A stretch of DNA of 64,000 bases from JAFGRU01 sp963665915 (GTDB lineage: Bacteria; Desulfobacterota; Desulfuromonadia; Desulfuromonadales; JAAYDE01). The notes beneath the pieces are model-generated. The model was given only the letters and a program-made list of their open reading frames with translations, was not told the DNA's origin and made no database searches. Both the position numbers and the translations under genes were made by a program. Positions within the stretch are counted from its first letter, which is position 1, and each line of letters starts with the position of its first letter. This document shows, piece by piece, positions 35,006 to 43,772 of the stretch. The stretch is taken from the NCBI GenBank assembly GCA_963665915.2, contig CAXXSG010000005.1, positions 124,001 through 188,000 of the forward strand, given 5' to 3'.

Positions 35006-35026
35006 GATACCCTCCTCAGTCTTGGT

Positions 35027-36940
35027 TTATTGATGCCTTTCACACTCTCGGGAAACCAGTTCGGCGAAATCAGCCGGAGTCATGGCATTAAGGTTTTTCC
35101 CGGTCCGAAAACGGGGAGTGACAGTCCCGTCGGCCATTTCCTGATCCCCGATAACAAGCATGTAAGGGGTTTTTTCCTGCTGGGCTTCCCTGATCTTGAA
35201 GCTCAGCTTTTCATTGCGAAAATCTTTTTTGACTCGAAGCCCCAAATCCAGCAATTGCGAAAAGACCTTCTCCGCATACTTCTGCTGATTGTCCGTCACA
35301 TTGAGGACTACAGCCTGCACCGGTGAAAGCCAGAGGGGGAATTTCCCTTCAAAGTGTTCGATCAAAACCCCGACAAATCTTTCGATTGCCCCAAGAATAA
35401 CTCGATGGAGCATGACCGGACGGTGCTTTTCCCCATCTTTCCCGACATAGGTCAGATCGAAGCGCTCAGGGAGGGTAAAATCGCACTGGATTGTAGCACA
35501 CTGCCACCGCCTGTCAAGAGCATCCTTAAGCTTAACATCGATCTTGGGCCCATAAAATGCGCCATCCCCTTCATTGATGTCGAAGGGCAGCCCGGTTTCG
35601 CGCAAAGCTTCCATCAGGGCATTGGTAGCACGGTCCCAATCCTCTTTCGTGCCGATCGACTTTTCGGGCCGAGTGGATACCTCAAGCTCATACTCAAAAC
35701 CGAAAATTCCCATCACGTCCTGAACAAAACCCAGGACCCCTTTAATTTCTTCATGCAACTGGTCGGGAGTACAGAAAAGATGGGCATCGTCCTGGGTAAA
35801 CTCACGAACCCTGAGAAGCCCATGAAGGACCCCGGATTTTTCATGGCGGTGCACTGTACCCAACTCAAAAAAGCGTAGCGGAAGGTCCCGATAGGAACGC
35901 AACTTCGATTTATAGATGAGCATATGGGACAGACAGTTCATCGGTTTGATTCCGTAGCTCTGCCCGTCCACCTCGGTAAAATACATGTTTTCCCGGTAAT
36001 TGTTGTAATGTCCCGAGGTTTTCCAAAGCTCAGTGCGAAGAATTTGAGGCCCGATAACAATCTCGTACCCTCTTTTCAAGTGCTCGCGACGTTCGAAATC
36101 TTCGAGCAAAGTCCGCAGAAGAGCCCCTTTGGGGTGCCAGATGACCAGTCCTGCTCCAGCTTCCTCGCTGAATGAAAAAAGGTCCAGTTCCTTGCCCAGC
36201 TTGCGATGATCCCGCTTGCGGGCCTCTTCCAGCTTATGAAGATAAGCCTTTAGGGCTTTTTTATCCAGAAAAGCTGTAGCATAAATCCGCTGCAGCATAG
36301 CTTTATGCTCATCACCGCGCCAGTAGGCCCCGGCAACACTGGTAAGCTTGAAAGCTTTCAGATATTTGGTCGAGGGTAGATGAGGCCCGCGGCAAAGATC
36401 GGCAAAATCATCCTGGCGATAGATTGACACCTTCTCGTCGGGAAGATCTTCGATCAGTTCAACTTTAAAAGCTTCACCCATATCCCGGAATAGCCTGATG
36501 GCCTGATCGCGATCCATTTCTTCCCTCTGAATGGGGAGATCGGCAGCCGCCAATTCAGTCATTCGTTTTTCAATAGCTTCAAATTCTTCAGGAGTAAATG
36601 TGTGTTTTTCAGAATAAAAATCGTAGTAAAAACCGTTTTCAATGGACGGGCCGATGGTGACTTGAACGTCATCCCCATAAAGATCCTTCACCGCATGGGC
36701 CATTAAGTGCGCAGCAGTATGCCGGTAAATATCAAGGCCATCATCTGATGACAAAGTGATCAATTCGATTTTGGCGTCATTCTCAATCGGGGTGGAAATG
36801 TCCCTCAGCACGCCATTGAGACGGGCTGCGATAGCTTGTTTTCCCAACCTTTCGCTTATACTGATAGCCACTTCTCGACCGCAGGTACCTACAGGATATT
36901 CTTTTTTCTGACCGTCAGGGAATTCAAGTTCAATTGCCAT
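35027..36940 (-). CDS. thrS: Threonyl-tRNA synthetase
   Basis: A 637-residue class II synthetase: N-terminal TGS domain (1-60), editing domain with the HTAAHLMAHAV zinc/His motif, catalytic core (MNCLSHMLIYKSKLRSYRDL, FYGPKIDVKLKDALDR, RPVMLHRVILGAIERF) and C-terminal anticodon domain. GGAG precedes ATG 36940. It heads the thrS-infC-rpmI-rplT-pheST-ihfA series. A terminator-like hairpin lies only 20 nt upstream, after tRNA-Val. Confidence 0.98.
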   Translation of the reverse strand: MAIELEFPDGQKKEYPVGTCGREVAISISERLGKQAIAARLNGVLRDISTPIENDAKIELITLSSDDGLDIYRHTAAHLMAHAVKDLYGDDVQVTIGPSIENGFYYDFYSEKHTFTPEEFEAIEKRMTELAAADLPIQREEMDRDQAIRLFRDMGEAFKVELIEDLPDEKVSIYRQDDFADLCRGPHLPSTKYLKAFKLTSVAGAYWRGDEHKAMLQRIYATAFLDKKALKAYLHKLEEARKRDHRKLGKELDLFSFSEEAGAGLVIWHPKGALLRTLLEDFERREHLKRGYEIVIGPQILRTELWKTSGHYNNYRENMYFTEVDGQSYGIKPMNCLSHMLIYKSKLRSYRDLPLRFFELGTVHRHEKSGVLHGLLRVREFTQDDAHLFCTPDQLHEEIKGVLGFVQDVMGIFGFEYELEVSTRPEKSIGTKEDWDRATNALMEALRETGLPFDINEGDGAFYGPKIDVKLKDALDRRWQCATIQCDFTLPERFDLTYVGKDGEKHRPVMLHRVILGAIERFVGVLIEHFEGKFPLWLSPVQAVVLNVTDNQQKYAEKVFSQLLDLGLRVKKDFRNEKLSFKIREAQQEKTPYMLVIGDQEMADGTVTPRFRTGKNLNAMTPADFAELVSRECERHQ

Positions 36941-36957
36941 TGGGTTTCTCCAAAACG

Positions 36958-36981
36958 AAAAGAGGCATCCGCGGATGCCTC
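36958..36981 (-). terminator. Hairpin with T-run between tRNA-Val and thrS
   Basis: The 20-nt perfect palindrome GAGGCATCCGCGGATGCCTC (36962-36981) folds into an 8-bp stem with a CGCG loop and is followed on the minus strand by TTTT. It could end the tRNA-Val transcript or attenuate thrS. There is no room for a promoter between it and thrS. Confidence 0.65.
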
Positions 36982-37011
36982 GTGCAAGTTACCATTCTTT
37001 CTCAATGAAAA

Positions 37012-37086
<75 letters not shown>

Positions 37087-37204
37087 ATTCATTGAAATGA
37101 TAATCTGTTTAACAGAAGTTCCAAAGTTATGTCAAGGCATTTTCTGTTTCATTGTAACAGGAAATGAGTGAATAACGAGAGTTCTTCCAAGGCAAATATT
37201 CATA

Positions 37205-38449
37205 TCAGAACTTATAAGTCAGGTTGGCTCCGAACAGGTGTGCTTCACTCTTATAGGTTCCAGACTGAATGGCATTATCAACTTTGCGATCTTTAAAATC
37301 AACAAACATATAAGCCAGATCAAAAGTAGCCTTACCGACCCGATAACCAATTCCAAAGGTATAATTGTGCCGGTCGGCATCGGGCAGTTCCGGTCCGACG
37401 GTTTCTTCAGGTTGTGGAGTATTGTCATAAGCATAACCGACACGAATATCCAAATTCTCAGTAACTCCGTATTGGGCACCAAAACGGAACGCCCAGCAAT
37501 CATCCCAATCTTTGGGAACTGCTGCCGGGTCTCCTAGTGTTGAGCCGGTTAAATCGATATCCAGTTCATCATAAGAACTCCAGCCGAAACGGTCTACGTC
37601 AAATTCCAGGGTCAGTCTTTCGTTAGGCTTGTAGGCAATACCGAGGCTCCAGGTATCGGGCAGGGTGATCTCGGTAGAGGCGTCGCCACTGAAACTTGCA
37701 GGGCCAGCGCCAGAACTCAAAAAATCGGCATCACCGTCGATATCAAGTTTGATCTCGCTGCGATAAGCGAGTCCAATCGAAACCTGCTTGATCGGTTTCC
37801 ACAGAATGCCGAAGTTATAACCCCAGCCATCTCCGTCCCCATCGATTTCCAAATCCCCGAGGTTAACTGGCGCAAGAGGAGAATAAGGCGATTTTTCCAA
37901 CCAAACCTGGGCATAGGTGTAATCAAGTCCGGCGGCTATGGCGAGATTCCATTTGTCAATACGATAAGCAACGGTTGGTTGAACATTGAAAGGTTTGATT
38001 GATATCTCTTTGATTTCATCCCTGAAGTTGCTGGTCGATTTCCAGCGTTTGGCCAACGGATAAATAGAGTTAAAACCGATGCCGAAGGAAATCGGCTGGT
38101 TTTCCATGCTGTGGGTCAGGTAAAAATTGGGCGGGAAAAAAACATCTTTCCGTGCCTTTTCATTTGTAGCCAGAGGAGCTCCACCTCCTAAACTGGTTGT
38201 ACCCTCGAATTCCGTTTCCGGAACCATGATGGTTGTAACACCGAGGCTAATCTGGGTGCCCTCCAGATACGCGATCCCGGCAGGGTTAAAAAATAATGCA
38301 GAAGGATCATCCGCCTGAGCCACAAAGGCGTTCGCCATTCCCATGGCCTTGGCACCCTGTTCGTGAATATGAAAACCGGCCCCAAAAACTTCAGTGCTCA
38401 ACACTGCAAAAAGAATAATCCAACAACATAAAACCAACCCTTTTTTCAT
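37205..38449 (-). CDS. FadL/OMPP1-family outer membrane transport protein
   Basis: A 414-residue outer-membrane beta-barrel with a signal peptide (about 1-23, cleaved after VFG/A) and the FadL hallmark N-terminus GFHIHEQGAKAMGMANAFVA and DDPSALFFNPAG. It ends in an aromatic residue (NLTYKF), as barrels do. The family carries long-chain fatty acids or other hydrophobic compounds such as aromatics; the substrate here is not known. GGGGGGA precedes the start. Confidence 0.92.
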   Translation of the reverse strand: MKKGLVLCCWIILFAVLSTEVFGAGFHIHEQGAKAMGMANAFVAQADDPSALFFNPAGIAYLEGTQISLGVTTIMVPETEFEGTTSLGGGAPLATNEKARKDVFFPPNFYLTHSMENQPISFGIGFNSIYPLAKRWKSTSNFRDEIKEISIKPFNVQPTVAYRIDKWNLAIAAGLDYTYAQVWLEKSPYSPLAPVNLGDLEIDGDGDGWGYNFGILWKPIKQVSIGLAYRSEIKLDIDGDADFLSSGAGPASFSGDASTEITLPDTWSLGIAYKPNERLTLEFDVDRFGWSSYDELDIDLTGSTLGDPAAVPKDWDDCWAFRFGAQYGVTENLDIRVGYAYDNTPQPEETVGPELPDADRHNYTFGIGYRVGKATFDLAYMFVDFKDRKVDNAIQSGTYKSEAHLFGANLTYKF

Positions 38450-38936
38450 ATCGTCCCCCCCCCTACTGAAACATATTGAAATATAATGAATAGAAACTTA
38501 TGGATAGTAACTTTCTTCGACACTTTTCTCAAGATTTAATTCCAAAAAAAAGCTTTCAATAATGAGCAACTTCAGGGTTTATCGATAGTCAATCAAAACT
38601 TAGATGAAAATAAAAAGGTGTATCATTATTCTGAATACAAATTTATCTCTCCACCTCCGGTCAAAACCCCGCCTCAAGGTATTCTCGCTAATGATGCGAA
38701 TCTCCAGAAAATTCTGAAAATAATCCGGATCATGTCACTACGACAGTCAGCACAGCTTAATCGCTGAATTTGTTATTCCAAGACCATGCCTAAATGGAAC
38801 TTCATCAGATTTTTAAAAGCTGACTGTCCACGATTGATATTAGGAAATCATCCATTAGAATTAAACATATGAATTGATTTTTGGGATTTTCCGGAAAGAA
38901 TAACGGCGGGAAAAGTCAAAAAGGAGGATAAGGGAT
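38450..38936. other. 487-nt intergenic region between divergent genes
   Basis: No gene seen. It must hold the promoters of the FadL-type gene (minus) and the small gene at 38937 (plus). It contains a perfect 10-nt inverted repeat, GACAGTCAGC (38742-38751) and GCTGACTGTC (38819-38828), enclosing 67 nt, that could mark a small RNA or a remnant element. Confidence 0.4.
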
Positions 38937-39140
38937 ATGCCACAAATCAACATCAACCCCGAGGAAAAAAAACTCCTGGAAGAGATACTGGAAGTAGCTA
39001 TTTCTGATCTTGGGACAGAAATCACCCATACGGATATCCACGAATATAAAGAGGGATTGAAAAAAAGGAAAGGAAATCTCGTCAGGTTCCTTGAAAAATT
39101 GCGTCAGTCGAGAGATTCCGGGGATTACAGTTTGGTGTGA
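38937..39140 (+). CDS. Small conserved hypothetical protein
   Basis: A 67-residue, charged, helical protein (NPEEKKLLEEILEVAISDLG, EITHTDIHEYKEGLKKRKG). AAGGAGG is 9 nt before the ATG, good evidence of translation. It has no signal or membrane segment. Short proteins of this type with an N-terminal Glu/Leu helix occur singly in Geobacter-like genomes; function is unknown. Confidence 0.7.
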   Translation: MPQININPEEKKLLEEILEVAISDLGTEITHTDIHEYKEGLKKRKGNLVRFLEKLRQSRDSGDYSLV

Positions 39141-39351
39141 TTTTTTTGATAGACTGTTTCAGGATACTATGGGAACTTCTAGCTAACGTTTCAATAACGG
39201 TTTCCAGGGAAATATCCAATGAAGTAATCCCTTCTGAAAGAGAAAATGATAATGCCATATTCGATTTCTCCTTTCAGCAGAAACTCGGCAACCTGCCAGG
39301 AGATCCTGAATTTCCGTCAACCATCATAACCCGTAACCTTCCCTGGGAATA

Positions 39352-40332
39352 TCAAGGTAGCTGTTCTGATTTTTTATTGAGCAGTTCTTCGTGAGCCAAG
39401 CCGGCAGAGCCTAAAATACCAGCCTCATCACCCAGTTCCCCGCGGACAATGCGCATACGTTGAAAAGGGATTTCAAAGGCTCTGCTTCTGGCCTCATCAA
39501 TGAGTGCTGGACGAATAAGATCGAGACTTTCACTCGGGCCGCCTGTGATGACAACCCCATCCAGATTGAGGAGATTGGCAACACTGGCCAGAACCTGCCC
39601 CAGACGAATACCTGCCTCGTGAAAAGCGGAGAGAGCGACCTGATCCCCCATGCGAGCCGCCTCTGAAACTTTAGAAGAAGTCAGCTCACCCTCAATGATA
39701 TCATCAAGGAGAGTTTTCACACCTTGGCTGGACAGTTCCTGAACGGTCTTAACGATCCCTGTTGCCGATGCATACTGTTCCAGGCAACCCCGACTTCCAC
39801 ATCGACAAAGCCTGCCCTGAGGTTCAACAACAAAATGTCCAATCTCACCAGCGGAGCCGTCAGGCCCCTTCCAGAGTTGTTTTCCCAACACCAGGCCACC
39901 TCCAACTCCGGTCCCAAGTGTAATGGTCAAGAAAGACTCAAAAAAGCGTCCTGCACCGAATTCAGCTTCTCCCCAAGCGATAGCATTGGCATCATTTGTT
40001 ACAGTAGCAGGGAGCCCCAGTTCTGACTCCAGAGCGGACGCAAGCGGAAGACCGTTCAAAGGTGCGAGGTTGGGAGATACAGTAACAACCCCCGTGGGAC
40101 TGATGACCCCTGCAGCCCCCATCCCAATGCCAAGAACCTGCATATCTTCTTTTGAGGCAAAATTCAGAAGATCGGTACAAAGACGGAAAATGCGCGCAAG
40201 GAAGGGATTTCTCCCTTCGCTGACCTTGGTCGGGACCTTGTTCAGGACGATAATTTCGCCATCCAGAGAGACAAGAGCCGCCCGGCAATTGGTTCCCCCC
40301 AAGTCGATACCAATCAGAACATCCTGACTCAT
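39352..40332 (-). CDS. ROK-family glucokinase
   Basis: A 326-residue sugar kinase. It has the ATP-binding start IGIDLGGTNCRAALV, the catalytic Asp in TVTNDANAIAWGE, the ROK zinc motif CRCGSRGCLEQ after GEIGHFVVEP, and a second glycine loop ITLGTGVGGG. Glucose to glucose-6-phosphate is likely; other hexoses or ROK regulators are less likely because there is no DNA-binding domain. ATG 40332 overlaps the exbD stop by 4 nt (ATGA), so it is translated from the exbBD transcript. Confidence 0.92.
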   Translation of the reverse strand: MSQDVLIGIDLGGTNCRAALVSLDGEIIVLNKVPTKVSEGRNPFLARIFRLCTDLLNFASKEDMQVLGIGMGAAGVISPTGVVTVSPNLAPLNGLPLASALESELGLPATVTNDANAIAWGEAEFGAGRFFESFLTITLGTGVGGGLVLGKQLWKGPDGSAGEIGHFVVEPQGRLCRCGSRGCLEQYASATGIVKTVQELSSQGVKTLLDDIIEGELTSSKVSEAARMGDQVALSAFHEAGIRLGQVLASVANLLNLDGVVITGGPSESLDLIRPALIDEARSRAFEIPFQRMRIVRGELGDEAGILGSAGLAHEELLNKKSEQLP

Positions 40333-40742
40333 GGTTCCCCCATTTCTTTTTCCGTGCCTATGGCCAGTTTTCCAAAACCGGCCTCCCGTGCCAGGTCCAT
40401 AACCTGAACCACTTTTCCGTGCCTGGAATCCCGGTCCGCCAATAAAAGAAATGTCATGGACGCGGCATTGCCCCGGTAGCTCAATAACAAGGATGACAAT
40501 TGTTCCGTCGACAACGTTTCGTCCTTATAGATAATCTCACCCTCGCGGGAAAGATAAATTTTTACCTCCTCAGGAGTTTTGGCAACCATGTCCGAAGAGG
40601 ATTGAGGAAGTTTAATTGAAATTCCAGGTGTTTCAATAAAAGTGGTTGAAATCATAAAAAAAATCAAGAGAAGAAAAACAACATCCACCATCGGGGTGAG
40701 GTCAACTTTGGGGTCTTCGGATTTTTTGCGCAGAAATGCCAT
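40329..40742 (-). CDS. exbD: ExbD/TolR-family biopolymer transport protein
   Basis: A 137-residue protein with one N-terminal membrane helix carrying the proton-channel Asp (LTPMVDVVFLLLIFFMISTTF) and a periplasmic domain. With ExbB it converts proton flow into movement for a TonB- or TolA-like partner. It lies 3 nt after exbB. No tonB or tolB/pal gene is near, so ExbD versus TolR is a close call. Confidence 0.9.
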   Translation of the reverse strand: MAFLRKKSEDPKVDLTPMVDVVFLLLIFFMISTTFIETPGISIKLPQSSSDMVAKTPEEVKIYLSREGEIIYKDETLSTEQLSSLLLSYRGNAASMTFLLLADRDSRHGKVVQVMDLAREAGFGKLAIGTEKEMGEP

Positions 40743-40745
40743 AAA

Positions 40746-41345
40746 CTAATTGGATACCAGGTTTACAATGTGTAAAGAATGCTCTTCGATTTTAACGATC
40801 AGCAGCCCGGCACGACTGGCCAGATAACGGTGAAGGAGAATGGCAGGGATGGCAACACTCAGTCCCGCCGCAGTGGTGATAAGAGCCTGAGAAATCCCAC
40901 CCCCGAGTGTGGCTGGGGTGCCCACACCATGAACGGCAATAACATTGAAAGCCTGTATCATTCCGATAACCGTGCCGAGGAGTCCAAGCAGGGGCGATAT
41001 GGTGGCGATCGTGCTCAACAGGCCGAGATAGCGATTAACGACAACGGTCTCTAGGGCTCCGACTTCTTCAACTTCTTGTTTTATGCGTTCACGTGAGCTT
41101 CCAGCCAACTCAAGAGCTGTCAAAAGAATTCTTGCAAGAGGATTACGAGAGTTCTTGCAGAGAGTGATAGCTTTCTCCCCCTCCCCTTTAGTGATGTGCT
41201 TTTCAACCTCTCCGGCCAGCTCCTGAGCTCCTCTCCGGACTTTGGAAAAAACCCACAATCTTTCCAGAAAAATCCCCAAAGCAAGTATGGAACAAAAAAA
41301 GATCGGGTAAAGAAGTGGTCCTCCTTTCAGAAAAAGTTCGATCAT
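40746..41345 (-). CDS. exbB: ExbB/TolQ-family proton channel protein
   Basis: A 199-residue inner-membrane protein with three helices. The first is YPIFFCSILALGIFLERLWVF; helices 2 and 3 carry the MotA/TolQ/ExbB core ISPLLGLLGTVIGMIQAF and GGGISQALITTAAGLSVAIPA. First gene of exbB-exbD-ROK kinase. AAGGA lies upstream, at a rather long distance. Confidence 0.92.
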   Translation of the reverse strand: MIELFLKGGPLLYPIFFCSILALGIFLERLWVFSKVRRGAQELAGEVEKHITKGEGEKAITLCKNSRNPLARILLTALELAGSSRERIKQEVEEVGALETVVVNRYLGLLSTIATISPLLGLLGTVIGMIQAFNVIAVHGVGTPATLGGGISQALITTAAGLSVAIPAILLHRYLASRAGLLIVKIEEHSLHIVNLVSN

Positions 41346-41454
41346 TTATCTTTAATTCCTTTCCATATTTCGATCTTTGAAAAATAGCTTCATTTTAACA
41401 AAATTAAATCCTCACCATTGAGGACCAGATCTTTCTCAGGATTTATTACTTTAA

Positions 41455-41937
41455 TCACACTCTGGAAAAACCATCGAGCAGCTTTTCATATGTCACCTCC
41501 AGGTGTTGGGGGATAACCCTGACATCCGAAAAGACAGGCATGAAATTCGTGTCGCCGCTCCAGCGTGGAACAACATGGAAATGAAGATGCTCCGCAACCC
41601 CGGCACCGGCAATTTTGCCTAGATTCAGGCCTATATTGAATCCTTCGGGTTGAAAAACCGCGTTCAAAACATTCTGGCAGAGAACCAGGAGTTGGAAAAT
41701 TTCAAGATTTTCTGCTTCGGACAACTCCTGCATGATAGCGGTATGCCGATAAGGGGCGATGAGTAAATGACCATTGGAGTAAGGGAATTTATTCATCATC
41801 ACGAATACATTGCGCGTGCGCTTAAGAATCAGGCGATTATGATCTTCCCCGACAATATCCTTGACGCAAAAAATACAATCACCACCGGAAGGCTCTTCAA
41901 TATAGGTCATACGCCAGGGGGCCCAAAGCTGTTTCAT
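41455..41937 (-). CDS. HIT-family hydrolase/phosphorylase
   Basis: A 160-residue histidine-triad protein with catalytic HLHFHVVPRW, N-terminal CIFC (a zinc half-site seen in the Ap4A/ADP phosphorylase-like branch) and HLLIAPYRH. It starts MKQLWAPWRMTYIEEP, the usual form for this subgroup. ATG 41937 has AAGGAG 8 nt upstream. It should act on dinucleoside polyphosphates or nucleotide phosphoramidates; the exact substrate is unknown. Confidence 0.9.
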   Translation of the reverse strand: MKQLWAPWRMTYIEEPSGGDCIFCVKDIVGEDHNRLILKRTRNVFVMMNKFPYSNGHLLIAPYRHTAIMQELSEAENLEIFQLLVLCQNVLNAVFQPEGFNIGLNLGKIAGAGVAEHLHFHVVPRWSGDTNFMPVFSDVRVIPQHLEVTYEKLLDGFSRV

Positions 41938-42278
41938 CGATATTCTCCTTGACAAACGCCCCATCGGACTCGGGGACTTAATCTATTAATATCATATAAC
42001 AAATAATTGAAAGATCACTTTTTTGTAATTTTTTGTAGTACATCCACTGCAACGCAAAGGCTCAGGAAACTCCAACCGGAATACACCCTAAAAAAAAGCA
42101 GGGGTTGATTTTTCAAGAATTGTTTCATCCAAAACAGAAAAACATTGGCTCTGATTTCAGATGGCCATATTTAATCCCTTCAAGCGCTCTCTGAATAGCT
42201 TCACAGGAAGTCCCTAAATTCCTGCTAGTATGTCGACCTGTTGATACGATTCATGATTTAAAAAGGAGCCAACATCGC
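41938..42278. other. Intergenic region between the HIT gene and the thrC pseudogene
   Basis: About 340 nt without a recognisable gene, RNA or riboswitch. AAGGAG near 42263 is the ribosome-binding site left in front of the broken thrC. Confidence 0.4.
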
Positions 42279-43693
42279 ATGCGTTACGTCAGCACCCGCG
42301 GTCAAGGTTGACAGATATGCTCATTCAAGGATGCGGTCATGATGGGCCTTGCCAATGACGGCGGCCTCCTGCTTCCAGAATTTTTTCCAGTGTTTTCACT
42401 CGGGGAAATCAAGGACTCTTGCCAAACTTATCATACACGGATCTGGCCTTCAAAATCATGTCCCTTTACACGTGAGGGGCTGCCGCTTCACAGCAGCTGA
42501 AAGAAATAATCGACCGTTCCTACCAGGACCTTCTACACATCCCGAAATTACTCCCATCGTCAAAAAGGACGATACTTTTCATTCTTGAGCTATTTCATGG
42601 ACCGACCCTGGCTTTTAAAGACCTGGCGCTTCAATTTCTCGGCAACCTGTTTCGAGGACCTGGTGAAAGAACGCCAGTGCAAAAATGAACATCCTGGGAG
42701 CCACCTCCGGGGACACGGGAAGTGCAGCAATCTACGGCCTGAAAAATAACAAGAATGGCATCAATATATTTATTCTTCATCCCCAAGGGTAAGGTCTCGC
42801 CAATTCAGAAAGCTGCAAATGACGACGGTTACCGACCCGAATGTATTCAACCTGGCCATTCGCGGAACCTTTCGACGACGGCCAGAGCATTGTCAAACAG
42901 GTTTTCAATGATCTGGAACTTCAAAGCCCGGCTACTCTCTGGCATCCATCAACTCTATCAACTGGGCCCGCCTTTTAGCCCAGACCGTCTATTATTACTT
43001 TTACGCCTGGGGTAAAGTCTACCACGAAACCTCCTGCCGAAGAGGTTTGTTTTTCGGTCCCAACTGGGAACTTTGGTGATATTTTTGCCGGCTATCATTG
43101 CCAAAAAAATGGGCCTTCCCATTCGCCAACTGGTTATCGCAACTAATGAAAACAACATTCTTACCCGTTTTGTAATTCATGGGGATTATTCCTTGGGCGC
43201 TGTCAAGGAGACTATTTCCCCCTCTATGGACATTCAGATGGCCAGCAACTTTGAACGTTATCTGTATTTTGTCTATGGAGAAAATCCGGAAAAAGTTCGA
43301 GAGGCAATGGATTGCTTAAAAACAACACAACGTTTAACATTCAATCCTGAAGAGATTAACAACATCGGCCGGGATTTTACTTCCGTTTCCGTCACTCAGG
43401 ATGAGACTCTGGCCATGATTCATGACTTTTATCAGCGAACGGGTTACATCCTTGATCCTCATACCGCCGTCGGGGTAAAAGCCGGCCAGGCATCGAATTC
43501 TGGAAATATTCCCCTTATTTGCCTTGCAACCGCTCACCCGGCCAAATTCAGCCAGGCAGTCAACCTCGCTATCGGCAGAGATCCTGGAAGACCGGACTGC
43601 CTTCAGGGAATTGAAAACAAAGAAGAAAGGTGTTTTGAAATAGATGCGGATTCCGAAAAGATTAAAACCTTTATCGCTGAGAATGCTCTATAA
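42279..43693 (+). pseudogene. thrC: Threonine synthase, broken by several frameshifts
   Basis: Starting at ATG 42279 behind AAGGAG, the sequence encodes MRYVSTRGQ, then in changing frames SFKDAVMMGLANDGGLLLPE, SYTDLAFKIMSLYT, ELFHGPTLAFKDLALQFLGN (with the PLP lysine), NILGATSGDTGSAAIYGL and SINWARLLAQTVYY. From about 43070 one frame is intact to the stop (MGLPIRQLVIATNENNIL ... IAENAL). At least six single-base indels and one early stop lie in the first 800 bases; none in the last 620. Either a decaying gene or a patch of poor sequence. It would make threonine from O-phosphohomoserine. Confidence 0.85.
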
Positions 43694-43712
43694 TCCTGCA
43701 ACTGAAATTGAG

Positions 43713-43751
43713 AAAAACAAAAACCCCCTTTATCAGGGGGTTTTTGTTTTT
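43713..43751. terminator. Bidirectional terminator between thrC and glnA
   Basis: A 16-bp perfect stem (43713-43728 with 43736-43751) with a 7-nt loop, A-rich on the left and T-rich on the right, serving the convergent genes. Confidence 0.9.
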
Positions 43752-43772
43752 CAAAGTTATTTCTCCGCAGAA

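Noticed and set aside
36941..37011. Possible T-box leader of thrS
   Set aside because: Only a short terminator-like palindrome is present; no specifier loop or T-box sequence.
39137..39394. 85-codon plus-strand ORF after the 38937 gene
   Set aside because: Overlaps the end of the kinase gene, no Shine-Dalgarno, composition unlike a protein.
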